Assembly: GCF_001679045.1 (NCBI RefSeq)
Contig: NZ_LYCK01000012.1
Coordinates: 1 to 64,000 of the forward strand
DNA from: Haemophilus haemolyticus
GTDB taxonomy: Bacteria; Pseudomonadota; Gammaproteobacteria; Enterobacterales; Pasteurellaceae
DNA length: 64,000 nucleotides
Reading direction: 5' to 3'
Shown here: piece after piece, positions 27,747 through 37,584 of the stretch
How positions within the stretch are numbered: position 1 is the stretch's first letter
Layout of the letters: every line of letters begins with the position of its first letter
Made by a program: the position numbers and the translations under genes
Notes under the pieces: generated by a model
What the model was told of the DNA's origin: nothing
Seen by the model: the letters and a program-made list of their open reading frames with translations, nothing else
Databases searched by the model: none

Positions 27747-28814
27747 ATGCTGAGTATTTTTGTTACTTTTCTTGGCGCATTTTTAACATTGATTGTGATG
27801 CGACCAGTTGCCAATTGGATTGGATTAGTTGATAAGCCAAACTATCGGAAACGTCATCAAGGCGCAATTCCGCTAATCGGTGGCGTATCGCTTTTTGTTG
27901 GAAATCTTTGCTATTACCTGATGGAATGGGATCAACTTCGATTGCCGTATCTCTATTTGTTCAGTATTTTTGTTTTATTGGCGATTGGGATTTTAGATGA
28001 TCGATTTGATATCAGTCCTTTCTTAAGAGCAGGGATTCAAGCAATACTGGCGATTTTAATGATCGATCTTGGGAATGTTTATCTTGATCATCTAGGTCAA
28101 ATTTTAGGGCCTTTCCAGTTAACGCTTGGTTCAATTGGTTTGATTATTACCGTCTTTGCCACTATTGCGATTATTAATGCCTTTAATATGATTGATGGTA
28201 TTGATGGATTGCTCGGTGGGCTTTCTTGCGTTTCTTTTGCCGCGATTGGTTTCTTGATGTATCGAGATGGGCAAATGGATATGGCGCATTGGAGTTTTGC
28301 TTTAATCGTATCAATTTTACCTTATTTGATGCTAAATCTAGGGATTCCATTTGGACCGAAATATAAGGTGTTTATGGGGGATGCGGGGAGTACATTAATT
28401 GGTTTTACCATTATTTGGATTTTGTTATTGAGTACGCAAGGAAAAGGGCATCCGATGAATCCAGTAACCGCACTTTGGATTATTGCGATTCCTTTGATTG
28501 ATATGGTTGCGATTATTTATCGCCGTGTACGTAAAGGTAAAAGCCCATTCCGCCCAGATCGTTTACATGTTCATCATTTAATGGTGAGAGCGGGTTTGAC
28601 ATCAAGACAAGCCTTTTTATTGATTACGTTTGTTTCTGCAGTTTGTGCAACTATCGGTATTTTAGGGGAAGTTTATTATGTGAATGAGTGGGCGATGTTT
28701 GTCGGCTTTTTCATTTTATTTTTCCTTTATGTATATTCAATTACGCGTGCATGGCGAATTACTCGTTGGGTAAGAAGAATGAAACGTCGCGCAAAACGGT
28801 TGAAGAAAGCATAA
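27747..28814 (+). CDS. wecA: Undecaprenyl-phosphate N-acetylglucosaminyl 1-phosphate transferase
   Basis: Integral membrane enzyme transferring GlcNAc-1-P from UDP-GlcNAc to undecaprenyl phosphate, the first step of O-antigen or enterobacterial-common-antigen type glycans. 355 aa with about 11 hydrophobic helices, NAFNMIDGIDGLLGG (about 148-162), MGDAGS (about 211) and the HVHH motif (RPDRLHVHHL, about 270-279). Ends with a very basic tail. H. influenzae calls this rfe. One uptake sequence inside; strong terminator follows. Confidence 0.93.
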   Translation: MLSIFVTFLGAFLTLIVMRPVANWIGLVDKPNYRKRHQGAIPLIGGVSLFVGNLCYYLMEWDQLRLPYLYLFSIFVLLAIGILDDRFDISPFLRAGIQAILAILMIDLGNVYLDHLGQILGPFQLTLGSIGLIITVFATIAIINAFNMIDGIDGLLGGLSCVSFAAIGFLMYRDGQMDMAHWSFALIVSILPYLMLNLGIPFGPKYKVFMGDAGSTLIGFTIIWILLLSTQGKGHPMNPVTALWIIAIPLIDMVAIIYRRVRKGKSPFRPDRLHVHHLMVRAGLTSRQAFLLITFVSAVCATIGILGEVYYVNEWAMFVGFFILFFLYVYSITRAWRITRWVRRMKRRAKRLKKA

Positions 28815-28815
28815 A

Positions 28816-28856
28816 AATAAAGGCTTGTGTTATTAAATCACAAGCCTTTATTTTTT
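28816..28856 (+). terminator. wecA terminator
   Basis: AATAAAGGCTTGTG (28816-28829) pairs perfectly with CACAAGCCTTTATT (28839-28852), then T's. Confidence 0.95.
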
Positions 28857-28943
28857 GAGAAAATTCACCGCACTTTTAACATTTTGGTAATCTATTTTTG
28901 TAGATAGAAAAAATCCCCAACCTTTTGGTTAGGGATTGAAATT

Positions 28944-29019
<76 letters not shown>

Positions 29020-29043
29020 AATAATACTTTTATAATGTGAAAT

Positions 29044-29119
29044 TGGAGCGGGAAACGAGGCTCGAACTCGCGACCCCAACCTTGGCAAGGTTGTGCTCTA
29101 CCAACTGAGCTATTCCCGC
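29044..29119 (-). tRNA. tRNA-Gly (GCC), copy 2
   Basis: Second 76-nt tRNA-Gly on the minus strand, 24 bases upstream of copy 1 in transcription order. It is identical except in the anticodon stem, CAACC/GGTTG in place of CGACC/GGTCG, a compensatory G-C to A-T change. Encoded CCA. Probably co-transcribed with copy 1. Confidence 0.97.
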
Positions 29120-29212
29120 AGTTCACATCAGTGAATGAGCCCGCATTATACAAATATTTTTAGGGCTTGCAAGGGCAATTTCATAAAAAGAAATTTTTTG
29201 TTGAAGTTTTCG

Positions 29213-29761
29213 TCAATCTAATTTCATGAAATGTTCGCGATAATAAGCCAGCTCTTTAATCGATTCTCGAATGTCATCTAGCGCCAAATGTGTATTCTCT
29301 TTTTTAAAGCCTTCTAAAATTTCAGGTTTCCAACGTGCTGCAAGTTCTTTTAATGTGCTCACGTCTAAATGACGATAATGAAAATAATCGGCTAAATCAG
29401 GCATATATTTCACTAAGAAGCGCTTATCTTGGGCAATGCTGTTACCGCAAATTGGCGACGCACCTTTTGGAACCCATTTTTTTAAAAAGTCTAAGGTTTG
29501 TAATTCTGCTGCACGTTCGGTGAGTTTGCTGGTTTTTACGCGTTCAATTAAACCATTTTCACTATGTGTTTTTTGGCACCAATAATTCATTTTATTGAGT
29601 AATTCATCAGATTGATGAACAGCTAATACCGGGCCCTCTGCCAAAATATTCAAATTTTTATCTGTCACAATAGTCGCAATTTCAATAATACGTTCTTTTT
29701 CCGGATCTAAACCGGTCATTTCTAAATCAATCCAAATAAGATTTTGTTTATCGAATGGCAT
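29213..29761 (-). CDS. orn: Oligoribonuclease
   Basis: DEDD-family exonuclease degrading 2-5 nt RNA fragments (and pGpG). 182 aa from the ATG at 29761; the open frame begins 7 codons earlier at a TTG, but the family starts [14 protein letters not shown] residues are visible: Asp12 and Glu14 in [10 protein letters not shown], then the [10 protein letters not shown] and HLALDDI segments. Orn is commonly next to rsgA, here divergent from it. Confidence 0.95.
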   Translation of the reverse strand: MPFDKQNLIWIDLEMTGLDPEKERIIEIATIVTDKNLNILAEGPVLAVHQSDELLNKMNYWCQKTHSENGLIERVKTSKLTERAAELQTLDFLKKWVPKGASPICGNSIAQDKRFLVKYMPDLADYFHYRHLDVSTLKELAARWKPEILEGFKKENTHLALDDIRESIKELAYYREHFMKLD

Positions 29762-29831
29762 AATATCAGGTATCCTATGCAAAAATTTTTTTCATTTTAC
29801 CAAAAACAAGGGAAAAAACGACCGCACTTTT

Positions 29832-30872
29832 ATGGCTAAACGTAAATTAACTCAAAACCAAACCAGAAGAATTCAATCGAATAATGCGAAAACATTACAT
29901 CGTCATAAGAAAAAAGAGATTGAATGGTCAGATGAAATGCTTGGCGAATCACAAGAAGGTGTTGTGGTCACGCGTTATTCGATTCATGCTGATGTCGAAA
30001 ATGAACAAGGCGAAATTTATCGTTGTAATTTGCGTCGTGCCTTGTCGAGTTTGGTGGTAGGAGATAAAGTTGTTTGGCGTAAAGGCAATGAACAATTACA
30101 AGGTGTGAGCGGCGTGATTGAGGCTATCCATCCCCGAGAAAATGAAATTTCCCGTCCAGATTATTATGATGGTTTGAAACCCATTGCGGCGAATGTTGAT
30201 CGTATTATTATTGTATCAGCAGTATTGCCAACGCTTTCCTTAAATATTATCGATCGTTATCTTGTTGTGTGTGAGATTGCGGGAATCACGCCTCTCATCG
30301 TTTTGAATAAAGTGGATTTATTGGCGCAAGAACAGCGTCAAGAAATTGAAGAACAACTTAAAATTTACCAAGATATTGGGTATGAAATTTTAATGATTTC
30401 AGCAAAGAGCGGTGAAAATATGGAAAAATTAACCGCACTTTTGGCACAAGGCACGGCGATTTTTGTTGGGCAATCTGGTGTCGGTAAATCGAGTTTAATT
30501 AATCATATTTTGCCTAGCGTAAACGCTCAAGTAGGGGATGTGAGCGAAACATCAGGGCTAGGGCAACATACGACGACATCATCGCGTCTTTATCATTTGC
30601 CACAAGGCGGTAATTTAATTGATTCGCCAGGAATTAGAGAATTTGGGCTTTGGCATTTAGATGCCGAGCAAATCACAAAAGGGTATCGAGAATTTCAATA
30701 TGTTTTGGGAACCTGTAAATTCCGTGATTGTAAACATTTGAGCGATCCTGGGTGTGCGTTGCGTGAAGCCGTCGAGCAAGGAAAAATTTCGCCTGTTCGT
30801 TATGATAATTATCATCGATTAATTGAAAGTTTAAGTGAAACAAAATCACAGCGTCATTTTTCAGCAGTTTAA
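29832..30872 (+). CDS. rsgA: Small ribosomal subunit biogenesis GTPase RsgA
   Basis: Circularly permuted GTPase acting late in 30S maturation. 346 aa: basic N-terminus, OB-fold (about 40-105), G4 LNKVD (about 158-162), P-loop [10 protein letters not shown] (about 213-222), DSPGI, and a C-terminal zinc site CKFRDCKH...GCAL. An exact uptake sequence (29821-29829) ends two bases before the ATG, occupying the place of a ribosome site. The only purine stretch (GGGAAAAAA) is about 15 bases upstream. Confidence 0.94.
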   Translation: MAKRKLTQNQTRRIQSNNAKTLHRHKKKEIEWSDEMLGESQEGVVVTRYSIHADVENEQGEIYRCNLRRALSSLVVGDKVVWRKGNEQLQGVSGVIEAIHPRENEISRPDYYDGLKPIAANVDRIIIVSAVLPTLSLNIIDRYLVVCEIAGITPLIVLNKVDLLAQEQRQEIEEQLKIYQDIGYEILMISAKSGENMEKLTALLAQGTAIFVGQSGVGKSSLINHILPSVNAQVGDVSETSGLGQHTTTSSRLYHLPQGGNLIDSPGIREFGLWHLDAEQITKGYREFQYVLGTCKFRDCKHLSDPGCALREAVEQGKISPVRYDNYHRLIESLSETKSQRHFSAV

Positions 30873-30949
30873 CGATTGCGCACTATGTGTAATAAATAAA
30901 CTATTTATCTTTTTTTTATGATTTAATTCAAGCTTTTTAGTGTTTATTC

Positions 30950-30978
30950 TTGATTATTTTGCTTTGAAAAAGGATACT
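30950..30978 (+). promoter_or_regulatory. Probable ptsH promoter
   Basis: TTGATT (30950-30955), a 17-base spacer and GATACT (30973-30978), 54 bases before the ptsH ATG. The -10 overlaps the left arm of the 30976-30994 hairpin. Confidence 0.55.
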
Positions 30979-31000
30979 AGGGCAACTTCCTAGTTTTTTA
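30976..31000 (+). terminator. Hairpin with T-run between rsgA and ptsH
   Basis: ACTAGG (30976-30981) pairs with CCTAGT (30989-30994), followed by a T-rich run. It would terminate rsgA readthrough while leaving RNA started at the overlapping ptsH promoter intact. Confidence 0.6.
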
Positions 31001-31032
31001 TTTTTTAACCATTAATTAGTAGAGGTAGCATT

Positions 31033-31290
31033 ATGTACTCAAAAGATGTTGAAATCACCGCGCCAAACGGTTTACACACTCGTCCAGCAGCACAATTTGT
31101 GAAAGAAGCGAAAGCATTTTCTTCTGATATCACAGTAACGTCTGCTGGTAAGAGCGCAAGTGCAAAAAGTTTGTTTAAGCTACAAACATTAGGGTTAACA
31201 CAGGGAACAGTGATTACCATTTCTGCAGAAGGTGAAGATGAGCAACAGGCTGTAGACCATTTAGTTGCTTTAATTCCAACCTTAGAATAA
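31033..31290 (+). CDS. ptsH: Phosphocarrier protein HPr
   Basis: General PTS phosphocarrier, moving phosphate from EI to the sugar-specific EIIA domains. 85 aa, the E. coli length. Phospho-His15 in [11 protein letters not shown] and Ser46 in [10 protein letters not shown] are visible. TAGAGGTAG ribosome site. First gene of ptsH-ptsI-crr. It serves the mannose PTS and, through Crr, the maltose-type permease encoded in this window. Confidence 0.97.
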   Translation: MYSKDVEITAPNGLHTRPAAQFVKEAKAFSSDITVTSAGKSASAKSLFKLQTLGLTQGTVITISAEGEDEQQAVDHLVALIPTLE

Positions 31291-31298
31291 TACTGACT

Positions 31299-31328
31299 TA
31301 GCCATAAAATTGAGAAATTTTATGGCTA
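31299..31328 (+). promoter_or_regulatory. Intercistronic hairpin between ptsH and ptsI
   Basis: TAGCCATAAAAT (31299-31310) pairs perfectly with ATTTTATGGCTA (31317-31328) around a 6-base loop, with only a short T-rich sequence after it. It may give partial termination or 3'-end protection, yielding more HPr than EI. Confidence 0.65.
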
Positions 31329-31368
31329 TTGTTTATCTATCCTTTTTTAATTATTTCGGAAGGTATCT

Positions 31369-33096
31369 ATGATTTCTGGCATTCTCGCATCCCCAGGTAT
31401 TGCCTTTGGTAAGGCACTTGTTCTTAAAGAAGAAAAGATTGTTCTTGATACGCAAAAAATTACTGATGATCAAATTGACGAAGAAATTGCTCGATTTTAT
31501 GAAGGTCGTGCATTGGCGGTGGAACAACTTAATTCAATCAGAGAGCGTGCATTAATTTCTTTAGGCGAAGAAAAAGCCGCAATCTTTGAAGGCCACTTGA
31601 TGATTCTTGAGGATGAAGAATTAGAAGAAGAAATTCTTGATTATCTTCGTTCAAATAAAGTCAATGCCGCAGTTGCAGCGAGCAAAATTATTGATCAACA
31701 AGTCACAATGTTGTCGGAGATCGATGATGAATATTTGAAAGAGCGTGCGGGTGATATTCGTGATATTGGTAACCGTTTAATTAAAAATATTTTGGGCATG
31801 TACATAGTCGATCTTGGCGATATTCAAGAAGAATCAATTCTTGTCGCTTATGATCTGACTCCATCAGAAACTGCTCAACTTAATCTTGAAAAAGTATTAG
31901 GGGTTGTCACTGATATTGGTGGTAGAACCTCTCATACTTCTATTATGGCGCGTTCTTTAGAATTACCGGCGATTGTAGGCACAAATAATGTGACTGAATT
32001 AGTTAATACAGGTGATTACTTAATTTTAGATGCGATAAATAATCAAGTTTATATTAATCCAGCACAATCTCAGATTGATGAATTAAAAACACTTGAAGCT
32101 AAAATTTCTCAGGAAAAAGCAGAGTTAGCTAAATTAAAAGATCTTCCCGCAATCACATTGGATGGGCATAAGGTTGATGTTGTTGCGAATATCGGGACAA
32201 TCCGTGATTGTGAAGGGGCAGATCGCAATGGCGCAGAAGGTATTGGTTTATACCGAACTGAATTCTTATTTATGGATCGTGAACAGCTTCCGACAGAAGA
32301 AGAGCAATTCATCGCCTACAAAGAAGTCGTAGAATCAATGAACGGGCGTTTAACCGTGCTTCGTACTATGGATATTGGTGGTGATAAAGAGCTTCCATAT
32401 TTAGATTTACCAAAAGAAATGAATCCATTCTTGGGATGGCGTGCGATTCGCATTGCGTTAGATCGTCGTGAAATTCTAAATGCACAATTACGCGCAGTGT
32501 TGCGTGCTTCAGCATTTGGTAAATTGGCGGTGATGTTCCCGATGATTATTTCCGTAGAAGAAGTTCGAGAATTAAAAGCGGTTATTGAAACATTAAAAGC
32601 GGAGTTACGTGCAGAAGGCAAAGCTTTTGATGAGCATATCCAAGTGGGGGTAATGGTTGAAACGCCATCCGCCGCTGTAAATGCAAAATTCTTAGCAAAA
32701 GAAGTAGATTTCTTCAGTATCGGTACTAACGATTTAACTCAATATACTTTGGCTGTGGATCGAGGCAATGAGTTAATTTCACATCTTTATAATCCGATGC
32801 AGCCATCTGTGCTTGGTTTAATCAAACAAGTAATTGACGCTTCTCATGCAGAGGGCAAATGGACGGGAATGTGCGGTGAATTAGCCGGTGATGAACGTGC
32901 AACCTTATTGTTACTTGGTATGGGATTAGATGAATTTAGTATGAGTGCTATTTCCGTACCTCGAATTAAAAAATTAATCCGTAATGTGAATTTTCAAGAT
33001 GCAAAAGCCCTTGCTAATGCCGCATTACAAAAACCGACCGCTTCGGAAATTGAGCAGTTAATCGAAGAATTTTTGGCGGAAAATGCATTAAATTAA
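31369..33096 (+). CDS. ptsI: Phosphoenolpyruvate-protein phosphotransferase (Enzyme I)
   Basis: Takes phosphate from PEP and passes it to HPr. 575 aa, E. coli length. Phospho-His189 in [11 protein letters not shown], the PEP-binding barrel with MDIGGDK and LYRTEFLFM, and the C-terminal GMCGELAGD cysteine loop are present. CGGAAGG ribosome site. Middle gene of the operon; 60 bases to crr. Confidence 0.97.
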   Translation: MISGILASPGIAFGKALVLKEEKIVLDTQKITDDQIDEEIARFYEGRALAVEQLNSIRERALISLGEEKAAIFEGHLMILEDEELEEEILDYLRSNKVNAAVAASKIIDQQVTMLSEIDDEYLKERAGDIRDIGNRLIKNILGMYIVDLGDIQEESILVAYDLTPSETAQLNLEKVLGVVTDIGGRTSHTSIMARSLELPAIVGTNNVTELVNTGDYLILDAINNQVYINPAQSQIDELKTLEAKISQEKAELAKLKDLPAITLDGHKVDVVANIGTIRDCEGADRNGAEGIGLYRTEFLFMDREQLPTEEEQFIAYKEVVESMNGRLTVLRTMDIGGDKELPYLDLPKEMNPFLGWRAIRIALDRREILNAQLRAVLRASAFGKLAVMFPMIISVEEVRELKAVIETLKAELRAEGKAFDEHIQVGVMVETPSAAVNAKFLAKEVDFFSIGTNDLTQYTLAVDRGNELISHLYNPMQPSVLGLIKQVIDASHAEGKWTGMCGELAGDERATLLLLGMGLDEFSMSAISVPRIKKLIRNVNFQDAKALANAALQKPTASEIEQLIEEFLAENALN

Positions 33097-33156
33097 ACAA
33101 AATTGTTTGATTTTACGTTAAAATAACAGCCATCTATGAATTGATAGGAGATTAAA

Positions 33157-33657
33157 ATGGGCTTATTTGACAAGTTATTCGGTTCAAAAGAAAACAAATC
33201 TGTGGAAGTTGAAATTTATGCACCTATCTCTGGTGAGATTGTAAATATTGAAGATGTTCCTGATGTAGTTTTCTCTGAAAAAATCGTGGGTGATGGTGTT
33301 GCTATTCGTCCTACCGGTAACAAAATCGTTGCGCCAGTGGATGGTGTGATTGGTAAAATTTTTGAAACCAATCATGCTTTCTCAATGGAATCAAAAGAAG
33401 GTGTAGAATTATTTGTACACTTTGGTATTGATACCGTTGAGCTAAAAGGTGAAGGCTTTACTCGTATTGCGCAAGAAGGTCAATCTGTTAAACGCGGTGA
33501 CACCGTGATTGAATTTGATCTTCCTTTATTAGAATCAAAAGCAAAATCTGTGTTAACGCCAGTTGTTATTTCTAATATGGATGAAATTTCTTGCATCGTG
33601 AAAAAATCAGGTGAAGTCGTTGCTGGAGAGTCAGTGGTATTAAGCTTAACTAAATAA
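33157..33657 (+). CDS. crr: PTS glucose-specific EIIA (Crr)
   Basis: Soluble EIIA-Glc, phosphate donor to EIICB permeases and regulator of adenylate cyclase and inducer exclusion. 166 aa (E. coli 169). His73 and phospho-His88 ([10 protein letters not shown]) are in place. Likely donor to the EIICB permease at 7.7-9.4 kb, which has no EIIA of its own, and link to the CRP-type sites seen upstream of malQ-malP and sucA. TAGGAGA ribosome site. Confidence 0.97.
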   Translation: MGLFDKLFGSKENKSVEVEIYAPISGEIVNIEDVPDVVFSEKIVGDGVAIRPTGNKIVAPVDGVIGKIFETNHAFSMESKEGVELFVHFGIDTVELKGEGFTRIAQEGQSVKRGDTVIEFDLPLLESKAKSVLTPVVISNMDEISCIVKKSGEVVAGESVVLSLTK

Positions 33658-33670
33658 TTTCTTTACGATA

Positions 33671-33699
33671 AAAAAGTCCGCCTTTGTGCGGATTTTTTA
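33671..33699 (+). terminator. ptsHI-crr terminator
   Basis: TCCGC (33677-33681) pairs with GCGGA (33688-33692), flanked by an A-run and a T-run. Confidence 0.85.
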
Positions 33700-33750
33700 T
33701 TTATGTAAATAAAACTGTGGTGTAGATAGGATTCAACGGAAAAATTAAAA

Positions 33751-34950
33751 ATGATCTATAAACTTACAGGCTCACTCCAAAATTACGTATGGGGAGGGCA
33801 TCAATATATTCCTCAATTACTGAATATTCCTGCAGAAGAAAATCAATATTATGCTGAATGGTGGTTAGGCGCACATCATTCTGCGCCTTCAAGCATTGAA
33901 GTCGATGGTAAAAATGTATTACTTACTGAATTTTTACAGAAAAATCCTACCGCACTTGGCGCACAAAGCCGAGCAAGTTTTGGTGATGAATTACCCTATT
34001 TATTAAAAATTCTTGATGTCGCCCAACCTCTTTCCATTCAACTTCATCCAACAAAAACGCAAGCTGAAATAGGCTTTGCGGAAGAAAATGCGAAAGGCAT
34101 TGATTTAAAAGCATCAACACGAACTTATAAAGATAACAATCATAAACCTGAAATGATGATTGCTTTATCTGATTTCTGGTTGTTGCATGGTTTTAAAAAT
34201 AAATCGGACATTATCGAAACTTTAGAGGCACGATCATCTTTAGTCCCGCTTGCAAAAAAATTGCATGAACAAGATTTACATGCTTTCTATGCCGATATTA
34301 TGCAAGCAGAACAAGCTCAGCTACACCAATGGCTTTCCCCAATTCTGTTGGAAAATCAAACTGCTTATGAGGCTAATAATCTGGATTTAACTAATCCAGA
34401 TTATTGGGTGCTTTATACCATTGATGCAATGAATATTTCTTTAGATAAATTAGATGCAGGTTTAATTTGTTTCTATTTGTTTAATATTGTGCACCTCAAA
34501 AAAGGCGAGGGAATTTACCAATATGCTGGCATTCCGCACGCTTATTTACGCGGGCAAAATATTGAACTGATGGCTTGTTCAGATAATGTGATTCGCGGTG
34601 GTTTAACGCCTAAATATGTGAATATTCCAGAATTGCTTAAAATTGTCGATTGTCGTGAAGTGGAGCCTAAAATTATCCCGTCAGCACCTCAAGACGCACG
34701 CATATTTACTTATGCTACGCCTGCACAAGATTTCGCTTTGCAAAATATTCAATATGAATGTGGTGAAACGCATCATTTAAAAGCACAAAGTGCGAGTATT
34801 TTATTGGTGATGAAGGGCCAGTTAAATTTACGTTCAGAAACGACCGCACTTTCTTTGAAACAAGGTGAGTCAGCTTTCATTACCGCAGGTGCTTCTTATG
34901 AAGTGGAAGGCTTAATTGAAGGCTATGCAGTAGTGGCAAAATTGCCTTAA
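33751..34950 (+). CDS. manA: Mannose-6-phosphate isomerase, class I
   Basis: Zinc-dependent isomerase converting mannose-6-P to fructose-6-P. 399 aa, near E. coli ManA (391). Zinc-site segments: PLSIQLHPTK (His about 98), HKPEM, and GIPHAYLRG (about 262-270). It acts directly downstream of the mannose PTS encoded at 15-18 kb, although 16 kb apart, and would feed that sugar into glycolysis. Two uptake sequences inside (33949-33957, 34843-34851). Confidence 0.95.
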   Translation: MIYKLTGSLQNYVWGGHQYIPQLLNIPAEENQYYAEWWLGAHHSAPSSIEVDGKNVLLTEFLQKNPTALGAQSRASFGDELPYLLKILDVAQPLSIQLHPTKTQAEIGFAEENAKGIDLKASTRTYKDNNHKPEMMIALSDFWLLHGFKNKSDIIETLEARSSLVPLAKKLHEQDLHAFYADIMQAEQAQLHQWLSPILLENQTAYEANNLDLTNPDYWVLYTIDAMNISLDKLDAGLICFYLFNIVHLKKGEGIYQYAGIPHAYLRGQNIELMACSDNVIRGGLTPKYVNIPELLKIVDCREVEPKIIPSAPQDARIFTYATPAQDFALQNIQYECGETHHLKAQSASILLVMKGQLNLRSETTALSLKQGESAFITAGASYEVEGLIEGYAVVAKLP

Positions 34951-35032
34951 TATTATATAAAATAGGCTATAAAAGTATGGGTGGATTTGATAGACTTTTT
35001 TCATTAAATCTACCCTAATAAAGGAGAAAAAT

Positions 35033-35950
35033 ATGCTTGATGGATTCGCTATTTCTACATTAATTTTTGTGATATTAGTCGCATTAATTTTGTTTTCTAC
35101 AGTGAAAACCGTACCACAAGGCTATAACTGGACAATCGAACGTTTCGGTCGTTACACAAGAACGTTAATGCCTGGGCTAAATTTAGTGGTGCCTTTTGTT
35201 GATCGTATTGGCCGTAAAATTAATATGATGGAACAAGTTTTAGACATTCCTTCCCAAGAAGTGATTTCTAAAGATAACGCCAATGTTTCTATTGACGCGG
35301 TTTGTTTTGTCCAAGTGATTGATGCCCGAAGTGCGGCTTATGAAGTAAACCATTTGGAACAAGCTATCATCAATTTAACCATGACAAATATTCGAACCGT
35401 GCTTGGCTCGATGGAGCTTGATGAAATGCTTTCCCAACGTGATTCTATTAATAGTCGATTATTGGCTATTGTGGATGAAGCGACAAATCCATGGGGGATT
35501 AAAGTAACGCGTATTGAAATTCGTGATGTTCGTCCGCCTCGTGAATTGATTGATTCTATGAATGCTCAAATGAAAGCGGAACGAAATAAACGTGCTGAAG
35601 TATTAGAGGCTGAGGGGATTCGTCAAGCTCAGATTCTTCGTGCTGAAGGTGAAAAACAAGCTAGAATTCTAAAAGCAGAAGGGGAGCGACAAGAAGCCTT
35701 TTTACAAGCTGAAGCTCGAGAACGTGCCGCGGAAGCTGAAGCAAAAGCAACGCAGATGGTATCAGAAGCAATTACCAGCGGTGATACCAAAGCGATTAAC
35801 TACTTTATTGCACAAAAATACACAGAAGCATTGAAAGAAATCGGTAGTTCAGGAAACAGTAAAGTCGTGCTTATGCCATTAGAAGCTGGCAATTTAATTG
35901 GTTCTGTTGCAGGTATTGCGGAGTTATTAAAGGGCGATAAAAAATCTTAA
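35033..35950 (+). CDS. qmcA: SPFH/stomatin-like protein QmcA
   Basis: Membrane-anchored SPFH protein. 305 aa: N-terminal hydrophobic anchor (about 4-23), SPFH domain (about 27-180; [15 protein letters not shown]) and a long Ala/Glu/Arg coiled coil (about 185-245) that mediates oligomerisation. The E. coli homologue interacts with FtsH-HflKC-type complexes. AAAGGAGAAA ribosome site. Paired with the NfeD-like gene 84 bases downstream, the usual stomatin-NfeD operon. Confidence 0.9.
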   Translation: MLDGFAISTLIFVILVALILFSTVKTVPQGYNWTIERFGRYTRTLMPGLNLVVPFVDRIGRKINMMEQVLDIPSQEVISKDNANVSIDAVCFVQVIDARSAAYEVNHLEQAIINLTMTNIRTVLGSMELDEMLSQRDSINSRLLAIVDEATNPWGIKVTRIEIRDVRPPRELIDSMNAQMKAERNKRAEVLEAEGIRQAQILRAEGEKQARILKAEGERQEAFLQAEARERAAEAEAKATQMVSEAITSGDTKAINYFIAQKYTEALKEIGSSGNSKVVLMPLEAGNLIGSVAGIAELLKGDKKS

Positions 35951-36033
35951 TTTAGATAAAGTGCGGTGATTTTTTTAATCGTTTATCGCCGTACTTTTGT
36001 AATAAAAAGCCCTTACAATGAATAGGAGAATCT

Positions 36034-36489
36034 ATGGCGGATTGGTTAATAAATTGGACGCTTTGGCATTGGCTGATTTTAGGCTTTATTTTGCTTATTG
36101 GTGAAGTGCTTACACCTGGGATATTTTTGCTATGGTGGGGATTAGCGGCTTTAGTGACGGCATTTGTACAATTTCTTTTTCCAAACCTTTCCCTTGCCTC
36201 ACTTGCTATTTTTTACGCGCTATTAGCTTGTATACTTTCTGTGATTTGGTGGAAATATCAACATGGTAAAGATCGTCATGATCAATCTCATTCAACATTA
36301 AATCAACGCGATCATGCTTTACTTGGTAAACAAGGCATTGTTCAGGAAGTTGGAGCGAATGGAATTGGTCGAGGCGCTTTTGGAGATACAACTTGGCGTA
36401 TTCAGGGCGATAATCTCACGGTTGGTGCATTGATTGAAGTTGAACGTGTGGATGGCATTACGCTGATTGTAAAAAATCTTTCTAATTAG
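36034..36489 (+). CDS. NfeD-like membrane protein (YbbK/QmcA partner)
   Basis: 151 aa: two or three N-terminal membrane helices (about 8-30, 32-50, 52-72) and a C-terminal soluble OB-fold (about 95-150) ending LIVKNL, typical of short NfeD1b proteins. Such proteins accompany stomatin genes and probably assemble with them in the membrane. AGGAGA ribosome site; terminator follows. Confidence 0.87.
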   Translation: MADWLINWTLWHWLILGFILLIGEVLTPGIFLLWWGLAALVTAFVQFLFPNLSLASLAIFYALLACILSVIWWKYQHGKDRHDQSHSTLNQRDHALLGKQGIVQEVGANGIGRGAFGDTTWRIQGDNLTVGALIEVERVDGITLIVKNLSN

Positions 36490-36510
36490 TTTTGGGTTTT
36501 ATTTGATAAG

Positions 36511-36538
36511 AAAAAACAGGCATCAAGCCTGTTTTTTT
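36511..36538. terminator. Bidirectional terminator, NfeD-like gene / modE
   Basis: AAAAAACAGGC (36511-36521) pairs with GCCTGTTTTTT (36527-36537) around ATCAA. It has A- and T-runs on both sides, between convergent genes. Confidence 0.9.
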
Positions 36539-36580
36539 ATGAGATTAAAATGTTCTTCCAATATTTACCGCACTTTGGGA

Positions 36581-37348
36581 TTAACCTAGCGTTGCTAAAA
36601 TAATTTGCTCTTGATCAATGTGAATCCAAACCTGTTGCCCGATTTGCCATTGATTCGGCTGGTGGACTGTGGCACAAAATTCAATATCGTTTTCAGCAAA
36701 TTGAAGGATAGCTTCTTCTTCATTTAGTGATTTGATATTTACAGGGAACTGATTAGATTGATTATCCAGTGGTTTTTCACTAATTTTTACCCACGGCGCT
36801 TTGAACATCAGCATCACTTCTTTTTCCGTAATGAGTTTCAAACGAGCCGAGCTTTTTGTGGTAATAGAAACTTGCAACGGCGTTGGTAATCCTTGCACAT
36901 TCACATCCACAACACAACGAGAGTCAATGATTCTTTGTTGTGCCACTCGTCCAAAAAATTGATTGCGTGCGCTACTTTGTAAAGAAAAACGTGCGGTTGC
37001 CGTTAGCAAACTATCTAACGGAACGGATTCATCTTGTAGGATATGAAAAGCGTGTTCTTGCGTACGTTCTAATAAATCATAAAGCTGTAATAAGCGCTCG
37101 GCATAAGTGGTCAGCGCCGTACCTCCGCCATTTTTTCCACCTGTATTTCGTTCAAGCAATGGGCGAGGACTGATTTTATTCATGGCTTCTAAATGATCCC
37201 ACGCACTTTTATAGCTCACTTTTGCATTTTTCGCTGCTTGATTAATCGAACCGCATTGTTGAATTTCTTTGAGTAAACGCACTCGTTTTGGATCGATAAA
37301 AAGTGCTTGTTGAAGTTTAATGGTGAGTAAAATTTCGGTGTTTTTCAT
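36581..37348 (-). CDS. modE: Molybdate-responsive regulator ModE
   Basis: Represses modABC when molybdate is bound. 255 aa: winged HTH domain (about 1-110; CGSINQAAKNAKVSYKSAWD, GGKNGGGTALT) followed by two molbindin/TOBE domains (about 125-190 and 195-255). TSSARLKL and LTEKEVMLMFKAPW-type signatures are visible. Divergent from modA, with a candidate operator in the intergenic region. Confidence 0.94.
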   Translation of the reverse strand: MKNTEILLTIKLQQALFIDPKRVRLLKEIQQCGSINQAAKNAKVSYKSAWDHLEAMNKISPRPLLERNTGGKNGGGTALTTYAERLLQLYDLLERTQEHAFHILQDESVPLDSLLTATARFSLQSSARNQFFGRVAQQRIIDSRCVVDVNVQGLPTPLQVSITTKSSARLKLITEKEVMLMFKAPWVKISEKPLDNQSNQFPVNIKSLNEEEAILQFAENDIEFCATVHQPNQWQIGQQVWIHIDQEQIILATLG

Positions 37349-37525
37349 TTTGGTTCTCCCCAGTGATGATTCGAGTATTCTACTGGAAAAATAGAATGAG
37401 ATAAAATTTCTTCTGGAACTAATCTTAAGATTTGTTATAACGATCTTTTAAAAGCAAAATCATCCTATTGTTTAATAGGTTTTTTACTAAAAATGGGTAG
37501 TTCTTTTTTGTGTTTCACACTTTCT

Positions 37526-37549
37526 TTATATACTTTCATTGATATATAA
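37526..37549 (+). promoter_or_regulatory. Candidate ModE operator upstream of modA
   Basis: TTATATA (37526-37532) and TATATAA (37543-37549) form an inverted repeat with a 10-base spacer, resembling the TATATA...TATATA arms of ModE sites. It lies 36 bases before the modA ATG, overlapping the likely promoter. Confidence 0.5.
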
Positions 37550-37584
37550 TAAAGTAAATAACGTTCTACCATAGGAGATGATTC

